Part shown: positions 36,192 through 45,487 of the stretch, one piece after another
How the letters are laid out: each line of letters opens with the position of its first letter
Numbering within the stretch: position 1 is the first letter of the stretch
Position numbers and translations under genes: made by a program
Notes under the pieces: generated by a model
Told to the model about the DNA's origin: nothing
Databases searched by the model: none
Seen by the model: only the letters and a program-made list of their open reading frames with translations
Source: Clostridium ljungdahlii
GTDB taxonomy: Bacteria > Bacillota > Clostridia > Clostridiales > Clostridiaceae
Direction of reading: 5' to 3'
NCBI RefSeq assembly: GCF_001636845.1
Contig: NZ_LITT01000046.1
Coordinates: forward strand, 244,125 to 308,124
Length of the DNA: 64,000 nt

Positions 36192-36680
36192 TTATCTAGC
36201 ACATTCAGAATCCCAACCCATGAGTATGTCAATTCCATGTGGAAGTGCCGGAAGTATAACCTGAAGATTTTCTACAGCACCCTTTGGACTCCCTGGAAGA
36301 TTTACAATTAAAGTTTTCTTTCTTATTCCGCTAACTGCCCTAGACAACATTGCCTTTGGAGTTACACTTAATGATTTCATTCTCATTGTCTCAGCAATTC
36401 CTGGCACATTTTTATCTATAACTTCTAAAGTTGCCTCTGGTGTTACATCTCTCACAGAAAAACCAGTTCCTCCATTAGTAAGAATTAAATTTAATTTCAA
36501 GTCATCACAGATATAACACAATTGTTTTTTTATCTCTTCTATTTCATCTGGTATAACTTTATAATACTCAACTTTATATTGAGATTTATCTAACATATTT
36601 TCTATAGCAGGCCCCGTTTTATCTTCTCGCTTACCCTGGGATCCCTTGTCACTCATTGTAATTATCGCTGTATTTATCAT
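36192..36680 (-). CDS. Molybdopterin adenylyltransferase-like protein (MogA/MoaB family)
   Basis: About 162 residues. The family signatures are LTNGGTGFSVRDVTPEATLE and NLPGSPKGAVENL. It should activate molybdopterin by adenylylation before metal insertion (MogA), or be the MoaB variant; length alone does not decide. I chose the ATG at 36680 with AAAGG seven bases before it, rather than the TTG two codons earlier. It is the first gene of the moaC/MOSC cluster. Confidence 0.9.
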   Translation of the reverse strand: MINTAIITMSDKGSQGKREDKTGPAIENMLDKSQYKVEYYKVIPDEIEEIKKQLCYICDDLKLNLILTNGGTGFSVRDVTPEATLEVIDKNVPGIAETMRMKSLSVTPKAMLSRAVSGIRKKTLIVNLPGSPKGAVENLQVILPALPHGIDILMGWDSECAR

Positions 36681-36751
36681 ATGCAAACCTTTATTAAAAG
36701 GTTTTCAACTCCTTTCATTTAAAAACTGCCTAGTGCAGTTTTTAATATATT

Positions 36752-37021
36752 TTACTTTTTAATTTCATCGTATTCTACATCTATAACCTTTTTATTCGAG
36801 AAATTAAATGGGTCCTCTTTATCGTCAACCATATTATTTATATTTTCTGTTTTAGATGAGGTACTTTTTTTACTTCTAAAATATTTTTTTATTTTTACAA
36901 ATGCAAATAATGCAGTTCCAGCTACTACAATAAAAGGGACTATTCTTACTAAAATAAAAGCTACCACTAATACCAACAATACTTTCCAAATTACCGGAAA
37001 ACTTTTATTTACAAAATCCAT
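36752..37021 (-). CDS. Small membrane protein with acidic tail
   Basis: 89 residues. A hydrophobic stretch at about 10-45 could form one or two helices (WKVLLVLVVAFILVRIV, then FIVVAGTALFAFVKI). It is followed by basic and then acidic polar sequence ending NKKVIDVEYDEIKK. No domain is recognised. It has an AGGAAAT-type site upstream and sits between the molybdopterin cluster and the LtaS-type gene. Function unknown. Confidence 0.6.
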   Translation of the reverse strand: MDFVNKSFPVIWKVLLVLVVAFILVRIVPFIVVAGTALFAFVKIKKYFRSKKSTSSKTENINNMVDDKEDPFNFSNKKVIDVEYDEIKK

Positions 37022-37202
37022 ATTATTTCCTCTCTTCCTTCATTTATTAGTATAACTCAATTATAGCATATAATTTAAAATAGTAAAAAATAATTTGAAT
37101 AAATTATTTTTTACTATTCAACTATGCTTTCCTCTAATTTTTTTATTTTCTTATTAGTTTTATTAGTTTTATTTTTTCTAAAAGTTTTAAAATCCTCTAT
37201 TG

Positions 37203-37334
37203 CTATTTTCTTCGAATGTTTTTTATTTTATAAACTAATTCCTTCAAATCAACATATACCAGAACCACTAAACTTATAGGTATAATAAATATAAATATAG
37301 TAAAAATAAACTGTAATATACTTTTAATTATCAT
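37203..37334 (-). CDS. Possible 43-residue single-span membrane protein
   Basis: A short frame, MIIKSILQFIFTIFIFIIPI followed by SLVVLVYVDLKELVYKIKN. It has a hydrophobic helix and a basic amphipathic end, a plausible small-membrane-protein pattern. There is no strong ribosome binding site, so the call is tentative. The remaining 37022-37408 intergenic DNA shows nothing else. Confidence 0.3.
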   Translation of the reverse strand: MIIKSILQFIFTIFIFIIPISLVVLVYVDLKELVYKIKNIRRK

Positions 37335-37408
37335 ATATCATTTCGCTTTAAATTATATATCTATAAATACTATGCTTAAAGTTAGTTTCATATACTAAAT
37401 AAATTTAA

Positions 37409-39343
37409 CTAATTTGTTTTTTGCTGATCAAAGGTTTTTATTAAATTGTGATTTTGAAGTTCATCACAGTATTCCAATTCCTTAGTATACTCTTCTTTTT
37501 CTTTTTTAAGTGCATCCGTTTCTGAAATTTTATTTCCTGTTGCCAAGTCATAATAAGTATTTGTCCAAGATACATATAAATTTTTTCCATCTATAAAGGA
37601 ACCATTTCTAAAAATAACTTTCCCGCTGTCCCCATTTAACATATCTTTACCAAACATATAGTTTTTAGGCAAATTATATAAGTTTGCTAGAGTAGGATAT
37701 AAATCCATCTGACAGGTGTACTTGTGATTAACTCCTGCATACTTGTCTTCTGGAAAATGTATTAAAAGAGGCACTTTTTGATATTTAAACCAAGTATAAT
37801 CATCATTTTTGCTTTCATTCTCAAAACTAAAAAGCTGACTTTCATTATCCTTTGGTATAGCAAAGTGATCTCCATACAATGCTACAATAGAATTTTTCAT
37901 TATTCCTTCTTTTTCCATTTCATCTAAAAACTCTCCAAGCTGTGCATCTGTATAATGTATTGCCTGTAAGTAATTTCCAAGAAGAGTGCCTTTATATTGA
38001 CCTACGTCAAAACTCCCGTACTTGTCCACGGCCTCATAAGGATAATGACTTGTAAGTGTTACTAAGAAAGAATAATACGGCTGTTTAAAAGTCTTCATTT
38101 TTTCAAGTGACTGATTTAAAAACGACTTATCACTAATTCCAAGACCTATCTGTTCACTTGCATCAAAGCTGTGTTCTCCATAGAAGTCGTCAAAACTCTG
38201 GGCCTTATACATTACATTTCTATTCCAGAATCCTTCAGTATTACCATGAAGGGCTGCAGTATAATAATTTTTATCTTTTAGTTCACTTGCTATGGAATCA
38301 TATTTATTTCCACTATAAGTATAGTAAGCTGCTCCTGACTGTGCAGGGTACAGTGAATTATTTGACATAAGCTCCGCATCAGAGGTGTTCCCCCCTGCAA
38401 CTTGATAATAGTAGTTATCAAAATACATACACTTATTTACCCATCTATTTAAATTTGGTGTTATTTCCTGGCCATTTATTTTTTGATTTATAACAAATCC
38501 CTGAAGTGCTTCTACCTGAATTACTATTAAATTTTTTCCTTCAGCCAAGCCCTTAAAATTAGTTTCTCCTGTGGTGTTATTATTATTTTGTAAAAAAGTA
38601 TTTATCTTATTTTCTTCATCCGTAGGTAATTTTTTTGAATTTTTAAGGCTATTACTTATATAGTTATATGAATCTACTATATGGAAATTTACATTTCCTA
38701 TCATTGTAGTTAAGTATATTCTGTTGCTCATGGCAGTTAAGAGCGTAGGTTGTTCTTTAGATACTTTGTAAAATGTTTTTGCATTGATACCTACTCCTAC
38801 TGCCAAAATTACTATAAAGCTTACCAGTCTTCTTCTCATAGGCACTATACCGAACTCTGCTTTTTTATACTTCCTCTTTAAAGGTACTAAAATAAGTATA
38901 TCTACCAGATACCACAAATCTTTAACACTAGCTACACTAGTTACACTTGCAGATACACCTTTTAACAGCTTAGCATTTTTTATAGCTGCTACTGTAGTAA
39001 TGTCCTTAAAATATCTATAGTACATCAAATCTGCTATAAATATTAAACTTAGTATTATATCTACTGTATATAAAAAACTTATTCTGCTCTTCTTTTTAAG
39101 AAGCAGTGAAAAACTTATCAATATCAATATAGATGCAGATATTGCAAGTCTTACAGACATTGGTACAAAGCCAGATGATATATCTTTTTCATAAGATATT
39201 AATTTCCAAAAAATTACAATAAAAAATAAAATTATATCTGCATTATCAAATAGTAAACTAATTGCAAGATTAAATAATCTGCTATTTCTCATATCCGCTG
39301 CAAAGTCAAATAATTTACTATTTTTTATATCCGTAATCTTCAT
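37409..39343 (-). CDS. LtaS-type lipoteichoic acid synthase / sulfatase-family membrane enzyme
   Basis: A 644-residue protein with five N-terminal membrane helices (about 25-215) and an extracellular sulfatase-fold domain. LtaS active-site elements are visible: Glu in VIQVEALQGF, the catalytic Thr in GGNTSDAEL, His and Trp in HGNTEGFWNRN, and the metal-binding YGDHF. The enzyme class polymerises glycerol-phosphate from phosphatidylglycerol onto a lipid anchor. The genome may hold several paralogues, so the precise product is not certain. It is monocistronic. Confidence 0.9.
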   Translation of the reverse strand: MKITDIKNSKLFDFAADMRNSRLFNLAISLLFDNADIILFFIVIFWKLISYEKDISSGFVPMSVRLAISASILILISFSLLLKKKSRISFLYTVDIILSLIFIADLMYYRYFKDITTVAAIKNAKLLKGVSASVTSVASVKDLWYLVDILILVPLKRKYKKAEFGIVPMRRRLVSFIVILAVGVGINAKTFYKVSKEQPTLLTAMSNRIYLTTMIGNVNFHIVDSYNYISNSLKNSKKLPTDEENKINTFLQNNNNTTGETNFKGLAEGKNLIVIQVEALQGFVINQKINGQEITPNLNRWVNKCMYFDNYYYQVAGGNTSDAELMSNNSLYPAQSGAAYYTYSGNKYDSIASELKDKNYYTAALHGNTEGFWNRNVMYKAQSFDDFYGEHSFDASEQIGLGISDKSFLNQSLEKMKTFKQPYYSFLVTLTSHYPYEAVDKYGSFDVGQYKGTLLGNYLQAIHYTDAQLGEFLDEMEKEGIMKNSIVALYGDHFAIPKDNESQLFSFENESKNDDYTWFKYQKVPLLIHFPEDKYAGVNHKYTCQMDLYPTLANLYNLPKNYMFGKDMLNGDSGKVIFRNGSFIDGKNLYVSWTNTYYDLATGNKISETDALKKEKEEYTKELEYCDELQNHNLIKTFDQQKTN

Positions 39344-39461
39344 TTCTTCTCCTTTTTATAATCGAATATTTTTTTTTAATTTATAAAAAGAATTTTACAA
39401 TATATAAGTGACACTTGCATGGCAAGGATGTTAACAATTCATTAATAAATCGTTAACATTC

Positions 39462-40481
39462 TTAAACTTTATATACAACAAAATAGAATTTTATACCATT
39501 GTCTGTGTTTTTAACACCATATTTATATCCATGAAGTATCAATATATTCTTCACTATAGCAAGGCCTATCCCCGTACCACCTAACTTTCTATTTCTTGAT
39601 TTATCTAGTTTGTAGAAGTTATCCCAAATTTTACCTAATTCTTCTTCTGGTATACCCTTCCCTGTATTTTCTACAGACACAATAGTTTTATCAGGCTCTT
39701 CTTCAATGGCAAAAGTTATAATTCCTCCTTCATAAGTATTTTTTATAGCATTAGTTGTAAAATTGGTTATTACTTGCTCCATTTTATCCCAATCTGCACA
39801 AACTTTAGTTTTTGTTATAATATTACAATTTATAGTTATACCCTTATCCTTTATTACTTTATAAAATCTCTTTATTACAGATTCTATAAGATCATCTATA
39901 AAAAACTCCTCTTTAGAAAGTTTCATGGTTCCAGATTCAAGATGTGATAAATTTAACATATCTGATACTAAATTTGCCATCTTATTACTCTCATCTATTA
40001 TGATATCAATGTACTGGTCTTCTTCATTTTCTTTGAATATTCCATCTTTTAACCCTTCTGCATATCCTCCTATTAGATTTATTGGAGTTTTAAGTTCATG
40101 GGAAACCGCAGCTATAAATTCCTTTCTGGCCTTATCTATATTTCTTTCTTTTTCTATATCCTTTTCCAGTTTCTCATTAGCTGCATTAACTGAAGTTAGA
40201 GCTTTATCTAAATTATATGATAAAAAATTTAAAGTACTTGCCAAATTTCCTATTTCATCTTCATTTTTAATATTGCACTTTTCAGAGAAATCAAGTGCTG
40301 CCATTTTCTTTGCAGTTTCATTTAACTTTACTAACGGCTTTGAAACCATATTAGTATACATTAAACATAATATCAAGATTAAAACTATGGCACCTATATA
40401 AAAATAAAAATAAAATTCCTTTATTACTGAAGATGCTTCATTTACAGGTTGTAGAGATGTAATTGAAAATATTATCTCCAT
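39462..40481 (-). pseudogene. Sensor histidine kinase, catalytic part of a split gene
   Basis: 339 codons: second membrane helix (about 25-45), HAMP (about 45-98), HisKA with phospho-accepting His in AAVSHELKTPINLIGGYAEG, and HATPase with N, G1 and G2 boxes (NFTTNAIKN, VENTGKGIPEEE, GGTGIGLAIVKN). The frame overlaps the upstream fragment by 10 bases. One extra A in the A7 run (40488-40494) would join ...VVPNKK to NMEIIFSITSLQPVNEA. A single ~510-residue kinase is therefore expected. As annotated, its start (ATG in the A-run) has no ribosome binding site. Confidence 0.75.
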
Positions 40482-40987
40482 ATTTTTTTATTAGGTACAA
40501 CTGTTAATATATTTTTTGTACCATTAATTTTTTTTTCGGTAATTACAGTTACAGACCTGTTATCTCTTTTTACTTGCTCTAATAAATCAGAATTCATAGT
40601 CCAATTTACTATAATATCATTTATAGCTTTTATTCTAACTTTATCATAGCTTTGGTCTTCCAGTCTTGTTATAAATTTTATTTTTCCGCTTCTATCCATT
40701 ATAACTATTTTAGCATTATTATCCTGTTCAAATCTTCTAATTAAATTAGCTATCTTATCTTCATCATTTGTCTTATTGTAAAGCGTTCTAAACTTTTCAA
40801 CCTGATTTAGCATGTTGCTTTCTTTTTTGTTTATGTAAAACCTACCAAAAAATAGCATCTGAAATGTTAATGTACTACTTATAAAGATTATAAACACCAG
40901 GGCCGTTATTATAAACAATTTCCATGTTATATTTTTTCTTATTCTGGTAACAAGCTTGTTTTCACTTATGATATGACTTATTTTCAT
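40472..40987 (-). pseudogene. Sensor histidine kinase, N-terminal part of a split gene
   Basis: 171 codons: cytoplasmic start, first membrane helix (about 22-50, WKLFIITALVFIIFISSTLT) and most of the extracellular sensor with the strand NAKIVIMDRSGKIKFIT. It ends KKIWR-stop just past an A7 run. The reading continues in the -1 frame as the HAMP-kinase part at 39462. The start overlaps the response-regulator stop by four bases. Alternatives to a dead gene are slippage on the A-run, -1 frameshifting, or an assembly error. Confidence 0.75.
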
Positions 40988-41667
40988 TGCTTTTTTACCT
41001 CAAATTTATAACCCACCCCTCTAACGGTGGCTATTAAATAGGATTTAACTCCTAATTTTTCTCTGAGTCTCTTCACATGGGTATCTACTGTTCTAAGATC
41101 TCCGTAATAATCTATTCCCCAGATTGCATCTAAAATTTTTTCTCTACTTAAAACTATATCCTTATTTTTTATTAAATAGCAAAGTAATTCGAATTCTTTT
41201 GGAGAAAGATATACATCTTCATCATCTACTTTAACCTCATGACCTTCTCTATTTATGTAGAGTCCATCATAACTATTTTGCTTATTCTGATTTTCTTCCT
41301 CAGAATAAGTTCTTTTCAAAAGTGCCTTTATTTTAGCTACCAATACTTTCGGACTTACTGGCTTAGTTACATAACTATCTGTGCCAAGTTGAAATCCTAA
41401 AAGCTGCTCCTCATCCTCAGCTCTAGCTGTAAGCATAATTATAGGCACATTTGAAATCTTTCTAAGTTCTTTACATGCTGTCCATCCATCCATTACAGGC
41501 ATCATTATATCCAGCACTACTAAGTCTACATGATTTTCATTAAATTTTTCTAATGCTTCCTGACCATTTCCTGCTGGAATCATATTTAATCCTTCACTTT
41601 TTAAATAAGCTTCTATGAGAAACCTCATTCTTTCTTCATCATCTACCATTAAAATAGTCTTGTTCAT
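40984..41667 (-). CDS. OmpR-family response regulator
   Basis: 227 residues. The receiver domain has phospho-acceptor Asp in LVVLDIMMPVMDG (about residue 53), acidic pocket DDEE and Lys in YVTKPVSPK. The C-terminal winged helix (about 130-225) has GDLRTVDTHVKRLREKLG and VRGVGYKFEV. It is coupled by an ATGA overlap to the split kinase gene, its cognate partner. Without the kinase it could be controlled by acetyl phosphate or another kinase. Confidence 0.93.
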   Translation of the reverse strand: MNKTILMVDDEERMRFLIEAYLKSEGLNMIPAGNGQEALEKFNENHVDLVVLDIMMPVMDGWTACKELRKISNVPIIMLTARAEDEEQLLGFQLGTDSYVTKPVSPKVLVAKIKALLKRTYSEEENQNKQNSYDGLYINREGHEVKVDDEDVYLSPKEFELLCYLIKNKDIVLSREKILDAIWGIDYYGDLRTVDTHVKRLREKLGVKSYLIATVRGVGYKFEVKKQ

Positions 41668-41695
41668 TTAAATATCTCCTAAATATATTATTTTT

Positions 41696-41890
41696 TAGTT
41701 AATAATTAAGAATGAAGAATTAATAGTTAATGTGGATTTTTTTCCGTTACACTACAAAAAATCTTTGATTAAACTTTTCACCGCTTGTTTCGCTAAAGCG
41801 GAACATTGCTGATTTATATAAATTTAAAGATTTTTTGCGACAACTAAAAATCAACCTTCACTCTCAACTCTCAATTTTCAACTTTCAGCT
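41696..41890. repeat. AT-rich repeat with hairpin (non-coding)
   Basis: A dispersed AT-rich block (GAAGAATTAATAGTTAATG, also seen in related form at 23324, 26917 and 35221) precedes a hairpin with arms CAAAAAATCTTT (41755-41766) and AAAGATTTTTTG (41826-41837) and inner CCGCTT/AAGCGG. It lies upstream of the response-regulator start and may contain its promoter. Confidence 0.45.
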
Positions 41891-41987
41891 CAAAAACTTA
41901 CATACATAATTATAATATAATTCTATATACAAATTTACACAACAATATATTTAAAGATATTTAAGAAGTTTAGAAGTTTTCTAACTT

Positions 41988-42213
41988 AAAAATCAACTTA
42001 TACGCAGGCATATTTTTACAATAATGAAGCTCATTTAAATATTTTGTAAATAAGGCTTAGTAAAATATTCGTAAAAACTTAGAACTTTTGAATTGTTTGA
42101 GGTACGAGTTTTCAAAAGTTCTTAGCTTTTTTAGAATTTTTTACTTAGACTTATCAAAATATTTAACTGAGCTGAAGGTTGTAAAAAATATCCGGAGTAT
42201 AAGGTTGATTTTT
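41988..42213 (-). repeat. Palindromic 3' element E2 with conserved loop
   Basis: A ~226-bp palindrome read on the minus strand. Ends are AAATCAACTTATAC-like. The central stem CTAAGAACTTTTGAA / TTCAAAAGTTCTAAG encloses AACTCGTACCTCAAACAA and is followed by TTTTT. It starts 13 bases after the ABC permease stop on the same strand and can serve as its terminator. Confidence 0.75.
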
Positions 42214-42225
42214 CGTTTAGAAACT

Positions 42226-43011
42226 CTATAAATCCAATTTATTTTCTATAAGATATGCTGTAGCGTAGAATAATCCTATAAGTACTGCTACAGATACAAA
42301 AATTGAGACTATATTAATGTCAATACCATTGGCTACTATATTATTTGGATTAACAGAAGGTATATCTAAATTCAATACTTTTAGTTTAAATGTCTGAGGA
42401 AACGCCTCAGAAAAAATTTCAGCTATTTTTCCCTGTGCTATACATAAAATTACAAATATAATAAAAGATCCAAGCTTACCAAATTTTCTATTCTTTATTG
42501 CCACTTTACTTAAAGTTATAGAAATATATACTGTAAGCAAAAAGGTAATGTATATAACTAAAATAGCTAAAAAAGTAAATAATGCAAATTTAGGATTTAT
42601 ATTTTTTATAAATTGTATAAAACTTATTTTTATATCAATTACCCCACCTTGAACAACTTTAAATATTTGAATCCACATAGCCGTAAAAATAAATATAACA
42701 AATTGTACTACAGCCATTTGTATAAGAGCTGTTACGATTTTATTCATCAATATATTTTTCCCACTCTTAGGAATGGTAAAAAGTAAAATGGAAGTATCTT
42801 CACGTATATCCCTACTAAATAATTTTACATTCCATATGACAACTATAATTTCCGCCGCAAACCCTATGGCCATATTTAAAGCTAATATTGATCCTGAATT
42901 CCAAACATTTACTCTAGTAAATAATGCTACATTTAAAATTACTATGGCAGATATCATAATCAAAAAATCCTTAAAATATCCTTGAAGGTCATATTTTACT
43001 AACTTAAACAT
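42226..43011 (-). CDS. ABC transporter permease (ABC-2 type)
   Basis: A 261-residue membrane protein with six predicted helices, starting MFKLVKYDLQGYFKDFLIMI. It is the partner of the ATP-binding protein whose stop overlaps its start by one base, preceded in turn by a YtrA-like GntR regulator. The layout is that of ytr-type operons, which respond to cell-wall antibiotics in Bacillus. The substrate is unknown. Element E2 begins directly after its stop. Confidence 0.85.
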   Translation of the reverse strand: MFKLVKYDLQGYFKDFLIMISAIVILNVALFTRVNVWNSGSILALNMAIGFAAEIIVVIWNVKLFSRDIREDTSILLFTIPKSGKNILMNKIVTALIQMAVVQFVIFIFTAMWIQIFKVVQGGVIDIKISFIQFIKNINPKFALFTFLAILVIYITFLLTVYISITLSKVAIKNRKFGKLGSFIIFVILCIAQGKIAEIFSEAFPQTFKLKVLNLDIPSVNPNNIVANGIDINIVSIFVSVAVLIGLFYATAYLIENKLDL

Positions 43012-43706
43012 TACTTAAATACCTCCCTGTATATTTCATCTATTGACATTTTTCTCTCATTTCTAAGTTCTTCTGCATTTCCAAAGAGTACTATTTTTCC
43101 TTCAGATATAAAAGCCACATCATCAAATAATCTTTCAATATCGCTAACAAGATGTGTAGTTATAAGCACAGAACTGTTTTCCGTATAATTTTCAAGTATT
43201 GCATCTAATATTTTCTCTCTAGTTGTAGGATCCACTCCTCCTAAAGGTTCATCTAATATATAAAGTTTTGCCTTTCTTGAAAGTACTAAACTTAAATATA
43301 ATTTCTCACTCATTCCCTTTGATAAAGTCTTAACTTTACTATCTGGATCCAAATTCATAAATTTTAACATGTCCTGTGCTTTATCTTCATCAAAATCTGC
43401 ATACATATCTTTAAAAAAATTAACTGCATCTTCTATTCTCATCCACTTAAAAAGATAATCCTTATCTGGTAAATAGGATACTTCAGCTTTTGTTTTTGTG
43501 CCAGGTTTATTTCCATTTATAAGTATCTCACCTGAACTCTGCCTTAATATTCCTGCTGCAATTTTCAAAAAAGTAGTTTTGCCACTTCCATTAGGACCTA
43601 ACAATCCTGTTATTTTTCCCTTTTGAATTTCTAAATTCAGCCCATCTAAAGCTTGTTTTCTAAAATATAATTTTTTTAAATCTGTGCTTTTAAGCAGCGG
43701 TTCCAT
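43011..43706 (-). CDS. ABC transporter ATP-binding protein (YtrB-like)
   Basis: 231 residues. Walker A is GLLGPNGSGKTTF, the signature region is KTLSKGMSEKLYLSLVLSRK, Walker B is LYILDEPLGGVDPTTR, and the H-loop is ITTHLV. It energises the permease encoded immediately downstream. It lies three bases after the GntR regulator in one operon. Confidence 0.94.
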   Translation of the reverse strand: MEPLLKSTDLKKLYFRKQALDGLNLEIQKGKITGLLGPNGSGKTTFLKIAAGILRQSSGEILINGNKPGTKTKAEVSYLPDKDYLFKWMRIEDAVNFFKDMYADFDEDKAQDMLKFMNLDPDSKVKTLSKGMSEKLYLSLVLSRKAKLYILDEPLGGVDPTTREKILDAILENYTENSSVLITTHLVSDIERLFDDVAFISEGKIVLFGNAEELRNERKMSIDEIYREVFK

Positions 43707-43708
43707 AT

Positions 43709-44077
43709 CTATTTACCTCCCTGTACTTTTTCTTCTACAATATTTATTATCTCATCCGAAGAAAAACCTAATTCCTTCATTCCTATTATAAAACTATATA
43801 TAATATTCTCAGCCATTTCTTCTTTTAATTTTTCTACCATAGATATATCCTCCTTTATAAAAGTACCCGTTCCTCTTTGCTTATAAGCAATATTATTCCT
43901 CTCTAATTCTTGATAAGCCCTTTGAATAGTATTGGGATTTACTTTAAGTTTTGAGGACATTTCCCTTACAGAAAGCAGTTTATCTCCTGGCTTCAATTCT
44001 TCTTTTACTATTTTTCTCTTTACGATATCTATTATCTGCATATATATTGGTATATTGGAATCAAATTCAACATCCAT
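43709..44077 (-). CDS. GntR-family regulator, YtrA subfamily
   Basis: 122 residues. The GntR winged helix (about 10-75) has MQIIDIVKRKIVKEELKPGD and LKVNPNTIQRAYQELERNN. A short ~40-residue dimerisation tail, not a full effector domain, places it in the YtrA subfamily, which typically represses an ABC operon beginning with itself. GGAGGTGAT lies before the ATG. It is the first gene of the three-gene operon. Confidence 0.92.
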   Translation of the reverse strand: MDVEFDSNIPIYMQIIDIVKRKIVKEELKPGDKLLSVREMSSKLKVNPNTIQRAYQELERNNIAYKQRGTGTFIKEDISMVEKLKEEMAENIIYSFIIGMKELGFSSDEIINIVEEKVQGGK

Positions 44078-44171
44078 TTTATCACCTCCATAAGTAACTT
44101 ATCTAGTGTACTGATATAATAATACACTAATTTAGTAATAGAGTCAATATATTTATTTAAATAACTAAAAT

Positions 44172-44218
44172 AATCCCTAAATTTTTTGCATTGATACAAA
44201 TATTCTAGGGATGTTTTT
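44172..44218 (-). terminator. Hairpin after the decayed MBL-fold gene
   Basis: Arms ATCCCTA and TAGGGAT lie about 26 bases apart, with A/T-rich flanks giving T-tracts on either strand. Confidence 0.45.
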
Positions 44219-44263
44219 TAATCTACTATTTAATTTTTTAAAAGGTAAACTTCCAGCACAGTA

Positions 44264-44716
44264 TTATATAAAGAGAATATCATCATTAACCATATATGAT
44301 ATAGACCCTAATTTATGTTTAGGAAATACAATTGATTTTATTCTTATCCCATCTACATCTATCACATCACCATCTTTAAGTTTTTTGTATTTCTCATTTT
44401 CCTCACTTTTACAAGAAAACATACCCTTTCCTGATTTTCTTAAAGAAGTTTCAGCAGAAAAATAGATATCAGCATTTTTGAACAATTTAATACATCCTGC
44501 ATGATAAAAATTAGGATAAGTTAAAAATACATGGGATACAGATTTAGGCTCAATATTTATTTTCTTTAATTCCCGATTTACAACGGAAGGTATAAATCCT
44601 GTATCAAAACATATGGTTGTTCTGAAATCAGAATATATAAAAAAATTAGAAATGAGTGATCTTACCACATATATATTACCAGTTATCTGTTGAGTTTTAC
44701 TTAATTTAAACAACAT
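44264..44716 (-). pseudogene. Decayed, truncated metallo-beta-lactamase-fold protein
   Basis: 150 codons with the fold's layout: CFDTGFIPSVVNRELKKINI, then VFLTYPNFYHAGCIKLFKNA where intact relatives have T-H-x-D-x-D-H-x-G-G, and late SISYMVNDDILFI where relatives continue T-G-D. Most metal ligands of the HxHxDH motif are replaced. The frame stops before the second half, and about 28 further codons after the TAA still read as open sequence. A loss-of-function remnant is most likely; a non-enzymatic small protein is possible. Confidence 0.55.
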
Positions 44717-45024
44717 ACATCTTTCCCCACTTCCATGTATATCTTTCTTTTAAATAGTAAAATATATTCTTTTTATATCATTTCCCTATTTTATCAGTTT
44801 ATACACTTCTATGATCTCGCATAAATTAAGACATTAGGAAATGTCCAAAACATATAAAAAGTGTGGTAAATAAATTTACTGAAAATATTCCTTTAATAGA
44901 TAGAATATAAACAGATTTCTAAGGGTCTCATGCGCTAATTAGTACATCAGCCCTTTTAACACATATACATATTTTTAAACAGTTGATAATTTATAATGAA
45001 AAATTGATAGTTATTAAAAAAGTA
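44717..45024. other. Intergenic region, nothing recognised apart from the downstream blaI promoter
   Basis: About 300 AT-rich bases upstream of the blaI-like promoter. No frame with a ribosome binding site or known element was found. Confidence 0.4.
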
Positions 45025-45053
45025 TTGACTATTTCCGTTTACAGATGTAATAT
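45025..45053 (+). promoter_or_regulatory. Sigma-A promoter of the BlaI/M56 operon
   Basis: TTGACT and TAATAT are spaced by 17 bases. The first BlaI-like operator overlaps the -10 region. Confidence 0.75.
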
Positions 45054-45076
45054 TAAATTACAAATTACACGTGTAA
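45039..45076 (+). promoter_or_regulatory. Two BlaI/MecI-type operators
   Basis: TTACAGATGTAA (45039-45050) and TTACACGTGTAA (45065-45076) are palindromes of the TACA-n2-TGTA type bound by BlaI/MecI repressors. They cover the -10 and the start of transcription, which fits autorepression by the encoded BlaI-like protein. Confidence 0.75.
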
Positions 45077-45101
45077 ACAGAAATGGAAGGAGCATATATC
45101 T

Positions 45102-45476
45102 ATGAAGCAAATATCAAGCATTTCAGATGCAGAGCTTACTATTATGAAAATAATATGGAAATATCCCAATATAACTGCAAATAAAATTATAGAACAACTA
45201 TCAGATAAAACTAAGTGGAAGCCTAACACTGTAAAGACATTAATAAATAGATTATTAAAAAAGAATGTAATCGGCTTTAACAAGGAAGGAAAAGAATATT
45301 ACTATTATGCTATAGTTCAGGAAAAAAGTTATATAAATGCAGAAAGCAATTCTTTTTTAAATAAAATATTTAATGGCTCTGTTATTTCTATGGTATTGAA
45401 TTTTGTTGATAATAAAAAATTATCTGAAAATGAAATTAAAGAGCTAAAAGACATTTTAAATAAAAATCGTGAGTAA
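45102..45476 (+). CDS. BlaI/MecI/CopY-family repressor
   Basis: 124 residues. The winged helix has ISDAELTIMKIIWKYPNITA and KTKWKPNTVKTLINRLLKKN, followed by the C-terminal dimerisation helices. BlaI-type repressors are released when a membrane M56 protease encoded next door signals and the repressor is cleaved. Two matching operators precede the gene. GGAAGGAG lies 8-9 bases before the ATG. No beta-lactamase or mecA gene is in the operon, so the regulated target is elsewhere or is the operon itself. Confidence 0.93.
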   Translation: MKQISSISDAELTIMKIIWKYPNITANKIIEQLSDKTKWKPNTVKTLINRLLKKNVIGFNKEGKEYYYYAIVQEKSYINAESNSFLNKIFNGSVISMVLNFVDNKKLSENEIKELKDILNKNRE

Positions 45477-45487
45477 GGGGTGCTTAT

